64,000 nt of DNA. Origin: Xylocopa sonorina. Its lineage: Eukaryota > Arthropoda > Insecta > Hymenoptera > Apidae. The translations under genes and the position numbers were made by a program. The notes below the pieces were generated by a model. That model had not been told where the DNA came from and did no database searches. It saw nothing but the letters and a program-made list of their open reading frames with translations. Shown here in pieces: positions 1 through 14,900 of the stretch. Position 1 is the first letter of the stretch, and each line of letters opens with the position of its first letter. The stretch lies in contig NC_135197.1 of NCBI RefSeq assembly GCF_050948175.1, positions 10,868,501 to 10,932,500 of the forward strand, in the 5' to 3' direction.

Positions 1-3000
1 CAGCTGCAAATTCTGAACCAGAAGGAGACACGCGGTCGAACTGTCTTCAGTATGTGTATTAACATTTTGGACGATGACTAAGATAATAAGATGATCGAAA
101 AAAATATTATTCCTAGAAGTAACGCGATGAATGCTTGGTAACTGGCGATCGTAGTCAGTCGTAAGTCAGACCACTGTAAAATCTCAAATAAAGAAAGGTT
201 TAGAATGACAATGGACACTGAATTCTATATCCTCTCGACTAATCCCACTCTGTACCAATATTTTACATCTTTCGCACGGCAGATTCGCGACTCTCGTATG
301 TTTCATTTATCCCAGCCGGAATGGACAGAGTCACGGCGGAGCCGTAGTTTCTTGCAGCGGTGGGAAAAGTAGCGGCGGCTACGGGCGTCGCACAAAAGCC
401 GGCTCATTCAGTTTCCGTAGTCCCAGCCGGATGAAATCCCGGACAAAAATACACGGGGTCTGCGACGACACGTGAAACGGGTCCGCGTAAAAAGATCCGT
501 TGAAACAGCGAGGGCGTCGGGGCTCTATTTACATTCAGACTGGAGGAGACCTGGCCCGGTTCAAAAGTCAACCCCTTCAACAGCCTTTCGACTGTATCAA
601 CCGCCGCCCTTAAACGAGGCCGCGTCGAACGCGCGCGGAAATTTTCAGAACACCCCCAGAGTTAGGGGCACTCGCAGCACCGTCTCGCTTTTCCGTGTTT
701 TCCGCAAGCTTTTTACTTGGCCGCCACCGCGAGTTCCTCTCCCCGTGGACCGACCAAACTAAATTACGTGTTCCACGGACCGTCGACAGCTACTTCCCGC
801 AAAAACTTTTCCATTTTAAATAAGAAATAAATTTACAGTTCCCAGGAACGTAGCACTGGGAGGAATATTCACTCGACTCCGGAAGATGCGTTGCGACGAC
901 GAGGGTTGATAAAGAAAGGCGAGAGGAATTTCACGGCCTACGAATGTCTCGCAGAAATACTTAGAAACTCTTTGAGACTCTATCCATTGGTCTAGCTGAG
1001 TCGTTCATCCCTCGTTTCCCGCTTTTCCATGCAATTTCGACGGATCTCGAACTAAACACCTAGTATCTGAGAGAGGAGACAGAGCTCCAGGCGAGGACAC
1101 GAATATTGCTCTCCTTGGATGGCACCTCGAATTCCTTCTGTTCAACGTACGTATACTCGATTACAGGCGGCAACGGGTTGAATCTCAATCATGCGACGTA
1201 ACGACATACGTCACTTTGACGTTGTTCGTCGAACGTGTCTCGCCTACGAAAATTCGTCCGACCGTCCTGCAATCGGATCGCGTAATTAAACGTAACGATT
1301 GGGTGCTCGTTGCGCATCACGTCGAACCTCGCTGCACGATGGCCCGATTCTAAAAGGCACGCTGGAAGTATCATCGTGACAAATACACGCTTCCTCGGAG
1401 ACGAAAGCACGAAAACACCCCAGGTCTCGCAACAGCGCGCTCTGAATTTGAAAATTTTAATTTAGATCGAACGAGCCAAGGGACTAATCAAAGCTACGAT
1501 CTCCAGGAAAGAATTTGCATAACAATAAGGTCACCGGGTCCCAAATTCGCGATTCCAGAGGCAAGATCTCGTTTCCTGGGATGGAAAATTGCTGGTTTAC
1601 CAAAAAGCTGGACCAACGCGTACTCCCTCACAGAACACGAGTACCATGAAGAACACCAATGCCACAGCCTACCTTTGAACCGTGTGTTAGCAATTTCGCG
1701 ATAAGAAGAGACCTTCAGCAAGGTGTATCCGTTTCGAATATCGGAACGAAGTCGCGCGAAAGGGACAGTGCGATGGCCGGTGGCATAAAACGGAAGCAGA
1801 GATAGCTGGCCCGCGTTCTGGATGAACGACGACGCTCGTGGGAAATCTTACGCCGCGCGAAACGCGAGCGTAGCACGAACACACGGCATCGAGTCTTAAA
1901 CTTCCGGCGTTCCAACTCTTATCGGCCGTTTGCGTCCAACTTAATCGACCGATAAAACACGCCCCAACCAGCTGACGTACGAATTCGAGCAGCGACGAAG
2001 TTCGCTTCAAGTTCCACCCCTCGCGCACCCTTCGAGGTTGTAACGCGTCCGTGGGAAAACGGAACGGAATTCTTCTGAGGATTTCCATCGCAACGCACAG
2101 AAGACGATATCAGGTTCGCAGGCTCCAGTCTTGAATGTTGAATAAATGTCGCGGCGGAATGAAAGTTAAGCAAAGTTATTATCGCTGGTAATCAACAGAG
2201 ATCGCAGTTTCTTAGGAGGACAATTCGTAGCGGGTGGGTTCTGTCCAGCGGCGTTATTAATTTGATGGTCTCAGAAGCAATTTGCTGCCTTGTCACGGGA
2301 AGACGAATGTTGCAGACGACACGGGCCACGTTTCTCTCGCGTCTCAGGTGCTCGCCACGTTCTCCTTCCGAGCACTCCGCCCCCTGACACCCTCGATCTC
2401 GAGCTGCTAAATCGACGCGTCGGCAAATCGCGTCGAAATCCTTGGCACACACGCGCGGGTGTTAAGTGAATTTTTGATACCAAGCTACTGTTGTCGTCGC
2501 TAGATACAAATAACAATTCATTCAGATTCTGAAACCTTGTGACCCACTTGTGACTCGATGACTGCAGTTGCGTCTAATGCGGAATGAAAAACTGCACCCT
2601 TTGATAGGAAAAGTTACGTCGATCGAGAGCCGAGCTGCTATATAAATATCGACGGCCATGCAATCGCAGAGAACACGGAAAAAAGGAATGAAACCAGGTG
2701 CCGCGTTTACTCGCGCTAATAATAAACAAAAGCCATTAATAGACATTACGCAAATAGCGGGGGTGGTCGATGGCGTCGACTTCGCCTCCACCGTCCGCGA
2801 ACATCGACACGTACGAGACGGTGATCGATGGATCGCCAATTAGATCGTCGCAGAAGTTATCGAAAGTGTCATCGCGACGGGGCGAAGAAGCGGTTGCGCG
2901 ATCTGTCTCGACCCCTTTATTTACGACGAGCAGCCAGCAGCGAGGGATCGAATGGCCGGAAAGGAGCCCCAACGAAGGATTAATCCCAGCCTCCAGCAAA

Positions 3001-5596
3001 GATTAATTGTTCCCGTGGAACAGGAGAAACGATCGGTCCGTTTCGTTTACGCAACGACGGACTCCATTTACAGTCGACAATTATGTTCGTCCTTGAGCGA
3101 GCGCCGCCGTTCGAAGGGGAATGAAACACCCCGTCGAGTTTCAATCGAGACGAGCGACGAGGGGCGCGTCGAAATACAAAATCGACTGTTTTTTCTTTTT
3201 TTTTTTTGCAGAATCGACGATCGAAACACGGCGCCACGGGGAAAAGGGTGTCGTTTGAGACGCAAAGACGATCCGCTCGCGTTTACCCCGCGAGATACAG
3301 GGCAAACTGTGCGGGATAAACGGAGGAGAGCCATTTGGGAAAAATTATTACCATCGACAAATATTTGTGCAAATATTTGGACGCCCGTTTACGTTTCTCT
3401 CGATGCGTTCGTTTTAATATTATTCGACAAACAACGAGATTGCTGGTAATCGCTAGAGCGTCGCGCGGCGCTGCAAGTGAATTGGGAATAGCAACGCAGG
3501 TACAGCCAAGTTATCAGTGTCTGGGAAAATAGGACAGAATTTTTTTCATTCGCATCACTTGATACTCTTCGTAGTTCTATAAAAAAGTATTTATCGATTT
3601 CCATCGGACAGCAAAGGAACGAGGACGAGTAACTGATAAGGGTTTTAAAAAAATTCCATCCGCCACTTAAGGGATGTTCTTAAATTTCTCACCCGTCTCG
3701 CTTAGCCGGCCAAGGCACACACTCGTAACTTAAACTACTTAATTAGCAAGACTAATACTCGACTAGCAAGGAGCCGGCGAGTGGAAGAATGAAAGGGTTG
3801 AAAAAATCCTCGATAAAAAGGGGAACAGCCGCCACCGACCAAGTTTTCATTCGCGCAGTTCCGAACGGGACTGCAGGGCGAGCGTGAATTCGCGTCGAAA
3901 CGCAGTCACGCTCGACGATCAAAGGGCTTGAAGATTTTAATTGCCGCCGACGCCGTCGCCGCTCCAGTGGCAGCGGAGCTCAGAAATTCTCGAGAACCAA
4001 CGGAAACTCTGTTACGAGGGTGAAACGAAGGGAGAAAGAGCGTAGGCTGTCAAACGTTTCGCGCCGACACATTCGAATCTCCCTAGATACACTCATCGGT
4101 GTGCCTCGAGTGGAATCAAAGAAGCGGTGACTTTGGAAAATCCGAGCCGAGTTTGCCGGAAGTTAGAGGAAACTTTCGAGAAAATTCTGCGGCTCGAGGG
4201 AAACGGGGGCGACGACGATCAAAACGTTTTAATTGAAAGGAAACTTTTTCTCTAATAACGAAGATAAATGTTGCTCTACGAATCGAAACGTTAATTTTGC
4301 GAATTTGAAATAAAAATTTTGTTTCTCTCGTCGAGAGAAGGGAATACGGCGGGGCGAAAAATCGCAGGATTTTCCGGGCAAATTGACAGGCGAGCGGTTT
4401 GAAAATTCCCGCGTCGATCTGTCGGGGCGACGAGGTCGAATTAATCAAAATGCGGAGTCACGCGGGCACGCCGTTCGATCCGCGCGCTTTTTTTCCTCGC
4501 GGATCCGCAAAATGTACCGCCGAATTCGGTTTATTAAATTCGTGCCCCGCGACGCACGAGCACGTAACGCAGCTGTCGAAAGTTAGAATTAATTAAAAGC
4601 AATTTCCAACCGCGGCGCAACTTTTTTAGGGACGAGAAAGGAGGAAGAAAAAAATCAGGGATAATTAACGACGACCAAAGCGGACTTGGATATTAATTCG
4701 AGCGATGGGGATGAACGCGTTGGGCGATAGCAGTGTTTCACCCTTGCGAGAACCACGGGTAATCCGTGGGCCACGCCGCGAGATGGGACCTATATCGGCT
4801 GCGCCGATCGACCTGGCAGTTTTCCCTGGAAATTAGGTAATCCTCGAAACCAATCGTACCCGGCTGTAATCACGCGACTAATTTCGAGCTGCGAGCAATC
4901 TACGGGTACCCGTCGAGCCGAACTGCGAATCGATGTAACCGGTTTACAATGGATTAATTAAATATCATGATCGGTTTACAGGATTCGGTCGACAAGGTAC
5001 TCGAATCGTCGACGCGAGGCGAAAGTATCGACTCGTGTATGAACTTGAACGCGCAAAGCTTCTTTGCAATTTGTTACGACCGGCGAATCGTATGGGAATA
5101 TCCGCTGTTTAACTATCGTCCGTTTGATAACGAGCCGCTGTATGCCGCTGGTAAATACGATAATTATTACTCTAATATATCTGCACGGGAATCGAATTGG
5201 CGACGCAGCGAACGAAATGAACACGCTTGTTGATCCACCGCGTGCATTCGAGACGGCTAATTAATTAAACATTCTCGCGAATCCAAGTACTTCGATCGCG
5301 AGCAGGAATCGCGGATAAAAGGGTAGGCGATTCCAGGCTCTCGTCGCATTTGCAAAATCGAACGACTGACTAATCCACGATCCGAGGGTATCAGCTGGTG
5401 CATAAAATCGTGGCGCGTAAACGGACGACGCGCGTGTCGCGATCCGTTTCCCTCGAATGGAGTCGAGTCTCGCTACGGTGTCGAATCAAAAATCAGAGTA
5501 CTTCCGAGCCTCGTAAATCTCGTACGATCTTCCCAGCTGCGCATTGGCCCCGATATTGCGTTTTTATAGGCGGCCCGTATTACGGTCGCGCGCGTA

Positions 5597-5654
5597 AACA
5601 GCCGGCAGGATTGTTACAGATGGAGTTCGGATTTTCATGAGAGTTTTACGCTTG
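5597..5654. repeat. Diverged short duplicate, copy 1
   Basis: This 58-nt segment aligns without gaps to 6235-6292 with 41 of 58 matches counted by eye; most differences are transitions. The best conserved parts are TAAACA near the left end, TTACA in the middle and ATTTTCAT followed by GAG near the right end. Similarity fades on both sides. It may be an old duplicated regulatory segment or a fossil repeat. Confidence 0.4.
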
Positions 5655-6234
5655 CACCCTCCGCGCGCGGGCCTCGCCGCCACCCCTGATGATGCATCCG
5701 GGAATTGGAAGCGCGCGGGACCCGCCTCGACCCGATCGGAAACGATTTCGCGCGCGTCGCACGAGCGTTCTGCGAGGAACGGTACAGAACTCGAAATGGG
5801 CGGGGATAAGCAGCGGGTGGATCCGGTTCCGGAATGACTACCGTGATTGACGATGTGAGACGCCAGCGGAGGAATCGTAGCCGCGTTTGGGCTACGTACA
5901 TCGGGTGGATTACGTTCGATTCGATTTTCACGCGTGTGTGCTTCAGAAATATGAGGGTGACTAATGGCGACGGTAATTGTAATCGACCAGCGCTGTTCGA
6001 GGAGCGATTATTCCATGATAATTATATATTCCTGGCTGGAAATTGTCTCGCTAACTGGAGACTCGATCGCTCGCTGCAGACGTTCGCAGGAAATTTCTAT
6101 TATCGCTGCATAAAATATTCAACGCGATGGGAATGGTGTATGATTCAAAGGAGATTTGACGTTCGATTAATTATTGGCATCCCTCCGACCAACGGCAACC
6201 GCAGCGGCCCTGAATCGATCCTCGAGACCGCATA

Positions 6235-6292
6235 TAAACATCCAGCGGAACTATTACACGCGGCGTTTGAATTTTCATAGGAGCTTTGCGCG
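6235..6292. repeat. Diverged short duplicate, copy 2
   Basis: Partner of 5597-5654, in the same orientation and 638 bp downstream. TAAACA, ATTACA and ATTTTCAT are retained at equal spacing. No terminal repeats or target-site duplication are visible. Confidence 0.4.
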
Positions 6293-8943
6293 GCTTTCGC
6301 TCGTAAACTGGGATGGTAACCTCCGGTGTTTCGCGTACCCTCTCGCCCGAGATCCAGCGTCCGCCACGATTGAATTGGAAACGAATCTTGCCCCTCCGTA
6401 GATCGAATCGAATTTCCATTATGATATAAAACGGGAACGAACGGAAACGGAAGGAAGATACAGAGAGCGATCGAACGTGAAAACGAGCGAATACTTTTTT
6501 GCTCTCTTTTTCACTAATCGCTGGTACGTTAACCCCGAGTGGATCGTCTCTCGATGACTGTCGACAGCCAGTGAATTATAATGGCTGCCAGGAAACTGTT
6601 CGCGAATTTCAACCGGCGTGCACATTCACCGTGGCTACGGTGCACGGTACGGCAAATATTTTGAAGGCGAGCAACGGGCGATGCAACGGGGAAACGGCCG
6701 CGTTGACGGACAGCTGAAAGGAGCGCGAAAATTAATGTACGTCCATTAAGAGTCTGCACTTGCACGGCTCCCGGGTTCTGAATCGATTCAATCCGCGCCG
6801 ATGTAAGATTAAGTGCCCCTTTGTTGCCCTCCGACGAGGCTCGCGGATCACGTCGGCCAGCCGTCAACGGAATTCTGATGTCTCGAAACATCGCGCGCAC
6901 GCCAAGTGTCGGACCGCCGCGATAATGGCTGCCACCGTCGGATGCAAATTGGATCGTTGCTTAAGTGGACGTCGGGGTGCGAGGGCTACGAGTAACGCGT
7001 CGATGCAATCGTGCGCGTGCCTCGAATCATTCGATACCAATACGAACTGTTCCACGGTATCAACGACACGATTTTTAATTAAAACAACTCGCTACAACGC
7101 GTACAATGGAACATTCGTTTTTTCCCATTAGGATTTTCATCGGTTACAGAGCGCGACTCGCTGCGCCAAGATTCGCAGCGAGCCACGGCGAAATTGCCAG
7201 GTGGAAAAGTTCAAAGCCGCCCGGCGCTTCGATCTCGACGAAACGGAAGGGTAATTGAATTTTCTTGCTTTCGACCTCACCGTGTAATAACAAGAGCAAT
7301 CATTGGCCTCGCCCTCGCGAGAGGGAAACAGCGCCAACAACGGAGACAGACAAAGGGGAAGTTTCCACGGAAACAGTTTAGTTTCTACTACTGAAACTTG
7401 CCCCGCCTTTTAGATCGAGTAAGGGCGCCTTGTTTTTCCGGCGTCCCCGTTCGAAACACTCTAATGAGTACACCACCCCGACGTCCGAGGGTGGACGAGA
7501 TCGTGCACGCGCAGGATGCGCTTAATCCTCTTAGAGGAACTCTGTTGCCGTTCTGTCGCGTTTTAATTGGAAAATTTTTATCGCCTCCCCATCCCCGTGG
7601 GCGGCGACTCGAAGAATATCTCCGCGATCCTATTAGAGGTAATGCAAACGGGAATAGGAAACCCTGACTACAGGATCGCGCGATCGTAATCTTCCGAGTG
7701 GTTTGTACGGTTCTTCGTGTGGCTGGGAAATTCCGTGGAACACGCGAGCAGAAACAGCGTGGTTCATTTATGATTTGTACGATTGCGCTTGGAAACGTGT
7801 TGCGTTCCGCTACTCCACGCTACTCTTCGATGAGAATTTCGTCAACGAAACCCAACGATAGTGGAGGATTCAATGATTCGTGCCACTGGCGATTACGAAC
7901 CAGAACGAAACGAAGAGAGATCACACTGCATCATTGAGCAAGATCTCTTTTCCTCCGTTTGAATCACCAGACCAACGTCAGGCCAAAGCGTTATCGATTT
8001 ACGAGCGCTGCGCGTGTACACCTACGCTCGTTCTATAAATACGAGGCGACGCGCAGCCTCCCGATATCGGCTATAAATACGTATTTTACCTGTCGCGGGA
8101 TTTCGAATGAAAAACAGTCGTCAAGAGCTCATGGGATTAGCCGTAGGAGAGGGTGGGCCGTTTCCGGAGAACCGAGACGGGGTAGTGGCGAACGACGCTC
8201 GTGGGACCGGGGGATGAACGAGGCTTTCGTCGCTGCGCCCGCGCGCATCTTCCAAGGATTCGGGAGCTGGTAAATTCTGGCCTGGAAGTCCGCTGCGTGT
8301 TCTCGCGCGGCCATAACGCGCGATGAGTTTCAGAATGGCGATGGTAAATTGATTAATTTAGCGATAACGCGGTCGATGGCAATTCGCGCGGAAGGCAGAC
8401 AACGAGGAGAATAAATGAATAACAAATTACAGCGCGTTCTGATTTCTTGCTCGCGGAAATCTCCGAGGATATGCTTTCCTAGCTGGCACTCGGATGGTTC
8501 GACGGGCAAGTAGTTCCTCGTGAAAGTGAAGGTTTCTGCAGAAATCGCGGCTTTCGTGCTTACAGCACGCCTCCCCTGGGGTATTTCAGAACTTTCGCGG
8601 CGAACAGATTATTACGAAGATGAAGGGAGAGGTAGGGCGAGAAGAAGCGTTTTAGAGGCTGCAGTAAGTATCGGCTGTAATAACACTGGTAGCTAAAACG
8701 GTCCGGAGGCGTGCATAAGCATCCGTCCGTGCAACTTCGCGAGAACCGCTCGTGAAATAAAAGATGGCTCCCTCAAGTCCTGCGTCCTTTACCTCGTCTG
8801 AGAATTTTCTCGTCTGGATGCAACGGACAGCAGGGAACCTGCACGCGGTCTAACGAACAACTGTTGAATAATTTCAGAACGTATTTTACGTCACAAACGT
8901 GACCCATGCGAATGGACAGAATCTGCTCGTAAAAGCAATCATT

Positions 8944-8970
8944 CTTTTTTTCTCTCTCTCTCTCTTTTCA
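8944..8970 (+). repeat. T/CT simple repeat
   Basis: A short T-run is followed by about eight TC dinucleotides and more T. It is an ordinary pyrimidine microsatellite. Confidence 0.8.
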
Positions 8971-11900
8971 TACTACACGAGATACGTTCACGGAAGGAAT
9001 AAAAGTGTATTTTAACAATGAATGGCAGGGAAGAAAGTTAAATCGAAACGTCGAAGGAAAGTTCTATCGAGATTGCTGAATGGCTCGCCGGTGCGTCAGT
9101 TTAGCACCGCAAGCGAGGGGGATGTTGCGACCGGTGCGGCGCCAACCTTCCGGAAAGCCACTCGGTATTCTATATAAGAAACGACTGCGAGCATCGTCGA
9201 TAGAACTGCCATTCTTCCTGCACGGTTCTCGTGCGACCTTCTTCTAAATATCCACCCCATCCTCTTCGCGTCTTCAGCCCCGTACTTACGCGGGCACGTT
9301 CCAAAACACCCTCCGCCCCCGTCGCAAACTTCCTCTAATTTAACGAAAATATTATACGCGTCGAAGGAAAGTAGCTTCATCCCTTATACGCAAGGTATTT
9401 CGAACAGTGGCGGTAGTTTGAATAATACGCGTGCCCCAGAAGTTTCATCAACACCGATGCTTAACACCCAGTACGCCCACCCCATCGGCGAAACTTACAC
9501 GATCCCTCGCTCTATTTGCATGCGCTCGACGTATAAATTCCCCTAATTTCAGGAAGGGTCACGAGCGGAATTAGTCGTCCGAGGGTCTCAATTTCTAACG
9601 TTCGCACGGTGAACAGGCTCGAACCTTCGCGCTTCTCGCGCAGGTTCGAGCAAGAGGGGGTCGCGTGGCACCCTCCTGGAAATTTCAATAACTTTTTACT
9701 GTTATTCCCGCGAGTTAACTGCTGAACCGTCGAGTGGTGTTCGCGTGGTGGAACCAGGCACGGTTTGCCAGTCGATTGCGAGGCAAATAAATTTGATCGT
9801 CGATCGCGGAGAGAGTAACGGCGGCGAGGGGCCAGAGATTCGGTTTGCATAATACAATTGCCGATATACGACACCGTTCTCGACCACGCGAAACACACGA
9901 GCCCCGGCTATCCAGCCAGTGAATATCGCTCTATCATTATCGGGCTTGATCCGGTGATTCCGATAAAATCAAATCTAGCAATAGAACCTGCCGCGTATCC
10001 GTTACCCCGTGCGACGCAGAATAGGCCGTAGCCAGAGCCGCGCATAAATTATATCGCGTCATTCTATTTAATCGATCGCGAGCGTATTAAACGCACAGGA
10101 TACGCGGACGCCGTCAGCCCTCGCGATCGATGGAAGCTTTTAGGGAAATTGAAACGTCTTCTCATTAGACTCACCCGCCTTGGTATAACGTTTCGTCCGT
10201 CGCGGATCCTCGCGATGGTGGACGTTGCGAGTATCGTTGCCCTGTCATTCTACTTTGATCGATATTATACGAACTACTTCCAATCGATGGACCGTGCATC
10301 GTCGAAACGGTCTTCGATCGAGTCGTAGAAGGCGAGCGCATCGCGATGGTGACGCGACAGGTAAGAAGAGAGCCGAAATTTCGGTCGACAGAAGCGAGCA
10401 AGGTGGAAAAGCAATTTGATTCGCACAATATCCAACCGGCGCGCCACCCTGGCCCCTGCAATCGTGTCCGGATAGCGGGTACATCGTTTTGGCGTGTTGG
10501 CCGGAGCTGGGAAAATATATTGCACTTTCGGGACGAGGTCAGCTGCGACTGTAATTTTGGTACAACATTTATCTCGCGGTAACACCGTGGCTGAGATCTT
10601 TATTGAGTCGGCTCCCGAATATATCGAGTTTAAACGACCCCGCGTACAAAAGCAGTCCCGTTGTTGTACAAACAGTCCCGTCTGTTCGATCTTGTACACC
10701 CGGACGATGGAATAATTGGAGCGGTCCGACACAATGCCCGATTGATCCGAGCGGGGGAAGAAATCGGCGACGCCCGTGAAAAATGCCCGCGGCGGTCACG
10801 GCTCGCGCGGCGTTTCGCCACTTGGAGCCGATAAGGACTCGTTGTTACGCCACCGTTTTACGAGACCCCATAAATCCGCGAGAAATAATACGAACGCGAA
10901 AAGAAAAGGAAAAAAAAAAGGAACGCTGGTTCGAAAAAGAGAAATTGGGGCGAAGTTCCAGTTTCGAAAGAAGGCTGCAAGGGTTGCGATCGATTCGCGG
11001 GCTTTTAAGATCGCGACACAATGAGAGACACGATGCCACGGAAGTAGGACAGTTTTAATCGGCACATAGGAATCTAGGAAACCGCTTGTTCGCGTTGCGC
11101 CCCCCAAGCCACCCCATTGTCTACGAAAGGTATTTTCGCTTGGCCCTGAATGGATCCGCGGGCCCTGCAAGGATTACTTTCTCGCGTCGAAACCGAGCCA
11201 TCTTCTTTCGAACTTTCTTCAAGGAGAGTGTAAAAAAATGACGGGTTAAACAAGTCGTTTCAGAGTATTCCGCTCGCATAATCAACGAGAAACTTAATAG
11301 TACGGACAGTTGCGATGTTATTCACCCCTCAGCGACAGCGCCCGAATTCCTCGCCTCTGTTATCTTATTGTTATTCAGAGAGACAGTTAATTACCCCCGC
11401 GGTACCAAATTTCTCAACCACGGCGGGAAATTCTGGGAAGAACCGCTTGTCGTACCAACCGCAGACTGTTTTGCAGTACCAAGTCCGCGAACCTACCCCT
11501 ACAAGATTGGGCGCTTCGTAACGAACCAATCCAGAATAACAATGTCTGTCTCTGGATACGTGAAAATAACTTTCATTTTCATATAGGAACTGAAATCCTC
11601 ACAAACGTCGAGGTCGTTGCAACGCCAAAGACGACAAGATTATCGTTCGGCTGTTTAACGTAGATTCGAAGGTAAGAATCGCGACTGATTCGAGGAAATC
11701 AGTCGTGTAATGTCCCCCTTAATCGTTAGAACGCGTCATTTCCTCAGGATGCTACTTTCTACTTAGTAGTCAGAGATAGGAAGGGGCGCGTTGGTTAGCG
11801 ACGCTTTTCCACGCGCGCCTCGTCTGAGACGTTACGCTCAGGGGTGAATTTATCGCGCGGAATGGCCAGCCATAAGCGTTACCGTTCTGACGTTATGCTC

Positions 11901-14900
11901 TCGTAAACTAGTTACAGAACCCAAGTGGAACACACTCGTCCCCGCTGCTCCTGCGGATCCTCGACGAGGATTTTACACTGTGTTCACAGCTTGTTACAAT
12001 TTATTCACCGCGAGGAACTTCCAAAGGAACTTCCCTGACTGAAGAGCCCTGTTTAATTTATTGCCAGCCAGAGGTAGATTTAAGTGTACCGTGTCAGACG
12101 CGATGAAAAGGTACCTCGAATAGTAACCACAAAAAAAAAAAAGAAAAAAATAGGAGTAGGACCGAAGGAATCTGGAAAAATGGCAAACATTCGCAATGAG
12201 AAATAGGCGGTCCAGCTGGTCATCGATAAACGTTAAACCCTGGAATGGCCTCCGGTCAAACGTGGGGGTCAATTTCGGGTGGGGCGGTGGTCCGCAGAAA
12301 TTCGCGAGATTTCTTTGCAACGACACGATTCGGTCGGCTCGATTCGTCTTCGTGATTTCCCGTGGCCGTGGTGGGTCGAGCTGGTTCTGCTTGCTCGGCG
12401 ATTCGCGATCACCGGCCATTATTCTTCGTTCGATGGAAATAACATCGGCCCGCCTAACGATATCCGATTCTGGTCCACGTGCACGCGCCATAAACATCCC
12501 CGTCGGCCCTCGATTTGCGATCCGGCTCTAATTACGGCCGTCGAAGTTTCAGCAAGCGCGCCGGAAGGTCCGACTATCGGAAAGTCTTTAGAACTACCCT
12601 TCTCGGCTGACAAAGGTATAATTTTCCATCGTTCGCGATGGTAATTCGCGTCGAAGCGGGTTTCTAATTGGAACGAGCGCGCGAGCGAGCCGAATCGAGC
12701 GCACCTCGCGAGGGTTGTAAATTTTCGGCAAATGGACTCGGCCGTGGAAAGAAATTGCTTGAACGGCGAACGGCTGACAAGTTTATCAGGCTGCCAGCGG
12801 GGGTACGCTTGGAACAGCGTCACCATTAAATGGCTGTTTATGATGCCGTTAAAGTAACTACCCTGTCTCCTATACGCGATCTAAGAGCCAATCGGCCTGT
12901 CGCAGACAAAGTATCGCCGTTGTTCGCCAGTTCGTAGCTCCTCGTCGCTAGTTAAACCTCGAGGAAACGTCCGCGCTCTTAGGTTTCATCAGGGGGTGGC
13001 CATAAATCCGCAGCCAATCGTATGCACGGCCATAACTCGAGCCGAAAGCCTAGGACGAGGACCAATTTTTTTTCTTTCTGATCGCAAACCAAGTGAAATC
13101 AAGGGAAATATATGGGGAAATGGATTTCGAATTTCTTCTACTCCCTTTCAGCTACCCTTCGAGCTCGCCAGGGATCCCTGAACTTGATCTATCGTTCTCT
13201 GTACAAAAGATCGCTCCTCTGGCTGCATTCGAAAACCACATTTCTTCGATTCACGACACTCCCTCGATCGAGAGAGCTCTTTCTTTTTAATTATATTCCA
13301 AGACGCTCCCCTACGCACGTGAAATTATTACAGGTATTCATCACGGTGGACAGAGATGGATAACATCGCGAAGGGGAGGACAGAATCGCGTACGCCAGAT
13401 ACGACTGTAGCGAACGGAATTTTACGTTTAATTAAAACACGAAATCTTTCATTTGACCGGAGCCGATTACAGTGATTTCGTTAGAGCGATTCGAAACGGT
13501 CGCATTGAATAATCGCGAACGGCCGGAAAAATGATTTCGCGGATTGGACACCGGCTGGTCCGACTATCCATCCAAGCTGTTAATCACAGAGAACCTCGTC
13601 GAATCGATTCGTCGACGATTGTCTCCCTTCATTTCTCCCATCATTCCGCAGCGGCTACGAACGAACTTTCTGCTCGTTACACGACACGACCCGTCCGACT
13701 CTCCTCTCGCTCTCTCCACGATCTCGAAACGAAGTTCTTCGACCATCGAGTCTTCGCGTCCGATCCATTTCCACGTGAAAATGAATAATTCGCGAGAAAC
13801 AATGGCATTACGATGCAAATGGACCATTTTCCATGTAACGAACGATCTATCACAGCGAGAAACGAACGAGTCGATTCAATGGAAGAGAGGAACGGTAAAA
13901 TTTTCAAAATGATTTAACGAGCAGTTTTACAAAAACTGTCGTTGCTACGTTGATCGAATTCTATAATGAAACGATCCTCGCAAGAATTTCAGAACAATCC
14001 ACTTTGCGTGGGAATTTGCGACTCGTTCCTCGACATCGTCGCCATTTCGTGCGATGGTAGCAACGTGGCTTTTGCCGCTGAGCTCTTCGAATATTGCGAA
14101 TCATCACTTCCCAGCGATATACGTATACGCGAATATATTATCTGAAATAAATTCCGCGGATCCAACAAAAAACCGGGGGAAAAACCGAATCGAAGGTAGA
14201 GGCGAGCGGTGCTTGGCGCGAAATCAATATCTTATCTCGTATTATTTCCCTCGACTGTGGCCCCGGCATCGACGCTTTTTTATCTGGTCGTTTCCGCTTG
14301 TTCGATTCCCACCAGCACTCGACCGTGTTTCTCCGCCTATCTCTTGTTTTCCGCGTGCCTTAATTAAAATTCGTTCGTTCCCCGCGAGCAGGCCCCTCGA
14401 ATCACTTCGCAACCGCCCGCGGGATGTGCCATCCGCGTTCGATCCGTGGATTCGACTCGTCCACTTCCGAGACGCGCGAAAATATTTGCTCATCGCGCCG
14501 CTAATTACATCGACGAGCGTCCACGTGGCAGGAACAGCGGGGAATTTCGCGAGCTGCCGCGTTTCTCTACCGCTAATTATAGAGTTCGCGGCGGAAGCTT
14601 GTTTCAGGCGGTGGAGCCGCCATTTTCACGGTGCCCTACTCGCGTCACGGTACCAGGATGGCAGAGACGCCGATCGCGGTGGAGAGCAATGTTTTTTCAA
14701 GCTCTCTCGACGCGTGTCGTGGCCACCGAGCGTTTGTCGACGATTCAAAGGCCGATGCGAGCGATCGATTTCACGCTGGCGTAAATTCGCTTTGAGATCG
14801 ACGGGAAATCTGGCAAGTCAACAATTTCGACGTACCCGTCTCCTCGATTTTTAATGATAAAACCTCCTGTGATTCTTCCACGAATTTTTTTTAATCTATC

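Larger units (their letters stand above)
1..8943. other. Non-coding, CpG-rich DNA, no gene recognised
   Basis: No recognisable gene, RNA gene or transposon. Open frames are short, often start at non-ATG codons, are rich in Arg and Ser, and overlap on both strands, as expected by chance in GC-rich DNA. A T-run ending in GCAG at about 3189-3211 resembles a splice acceptor, but no coding exon follows that I can recognise. Two tandem copies of the palindrome CAAATATTTG lie at about 3357-3379. A diverged duplicated segment (5597 and 6235) is listed separately. The stretch could be intergenic or intronic. Confidence 0.6.

Noticed and set aside
3189..3211. T-run plus GCAG as a splice acceptor
   Set aside because: The motif is good, but no downstream exon with recognisable coding content or donor partner was found.
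14054..14854. 266-codon open frame
   Set aside because: Arg/Ser/Pro-rich, no domain, and overlapped by open frames in other phases. Typical of GC-rich insect non-coding DNA.
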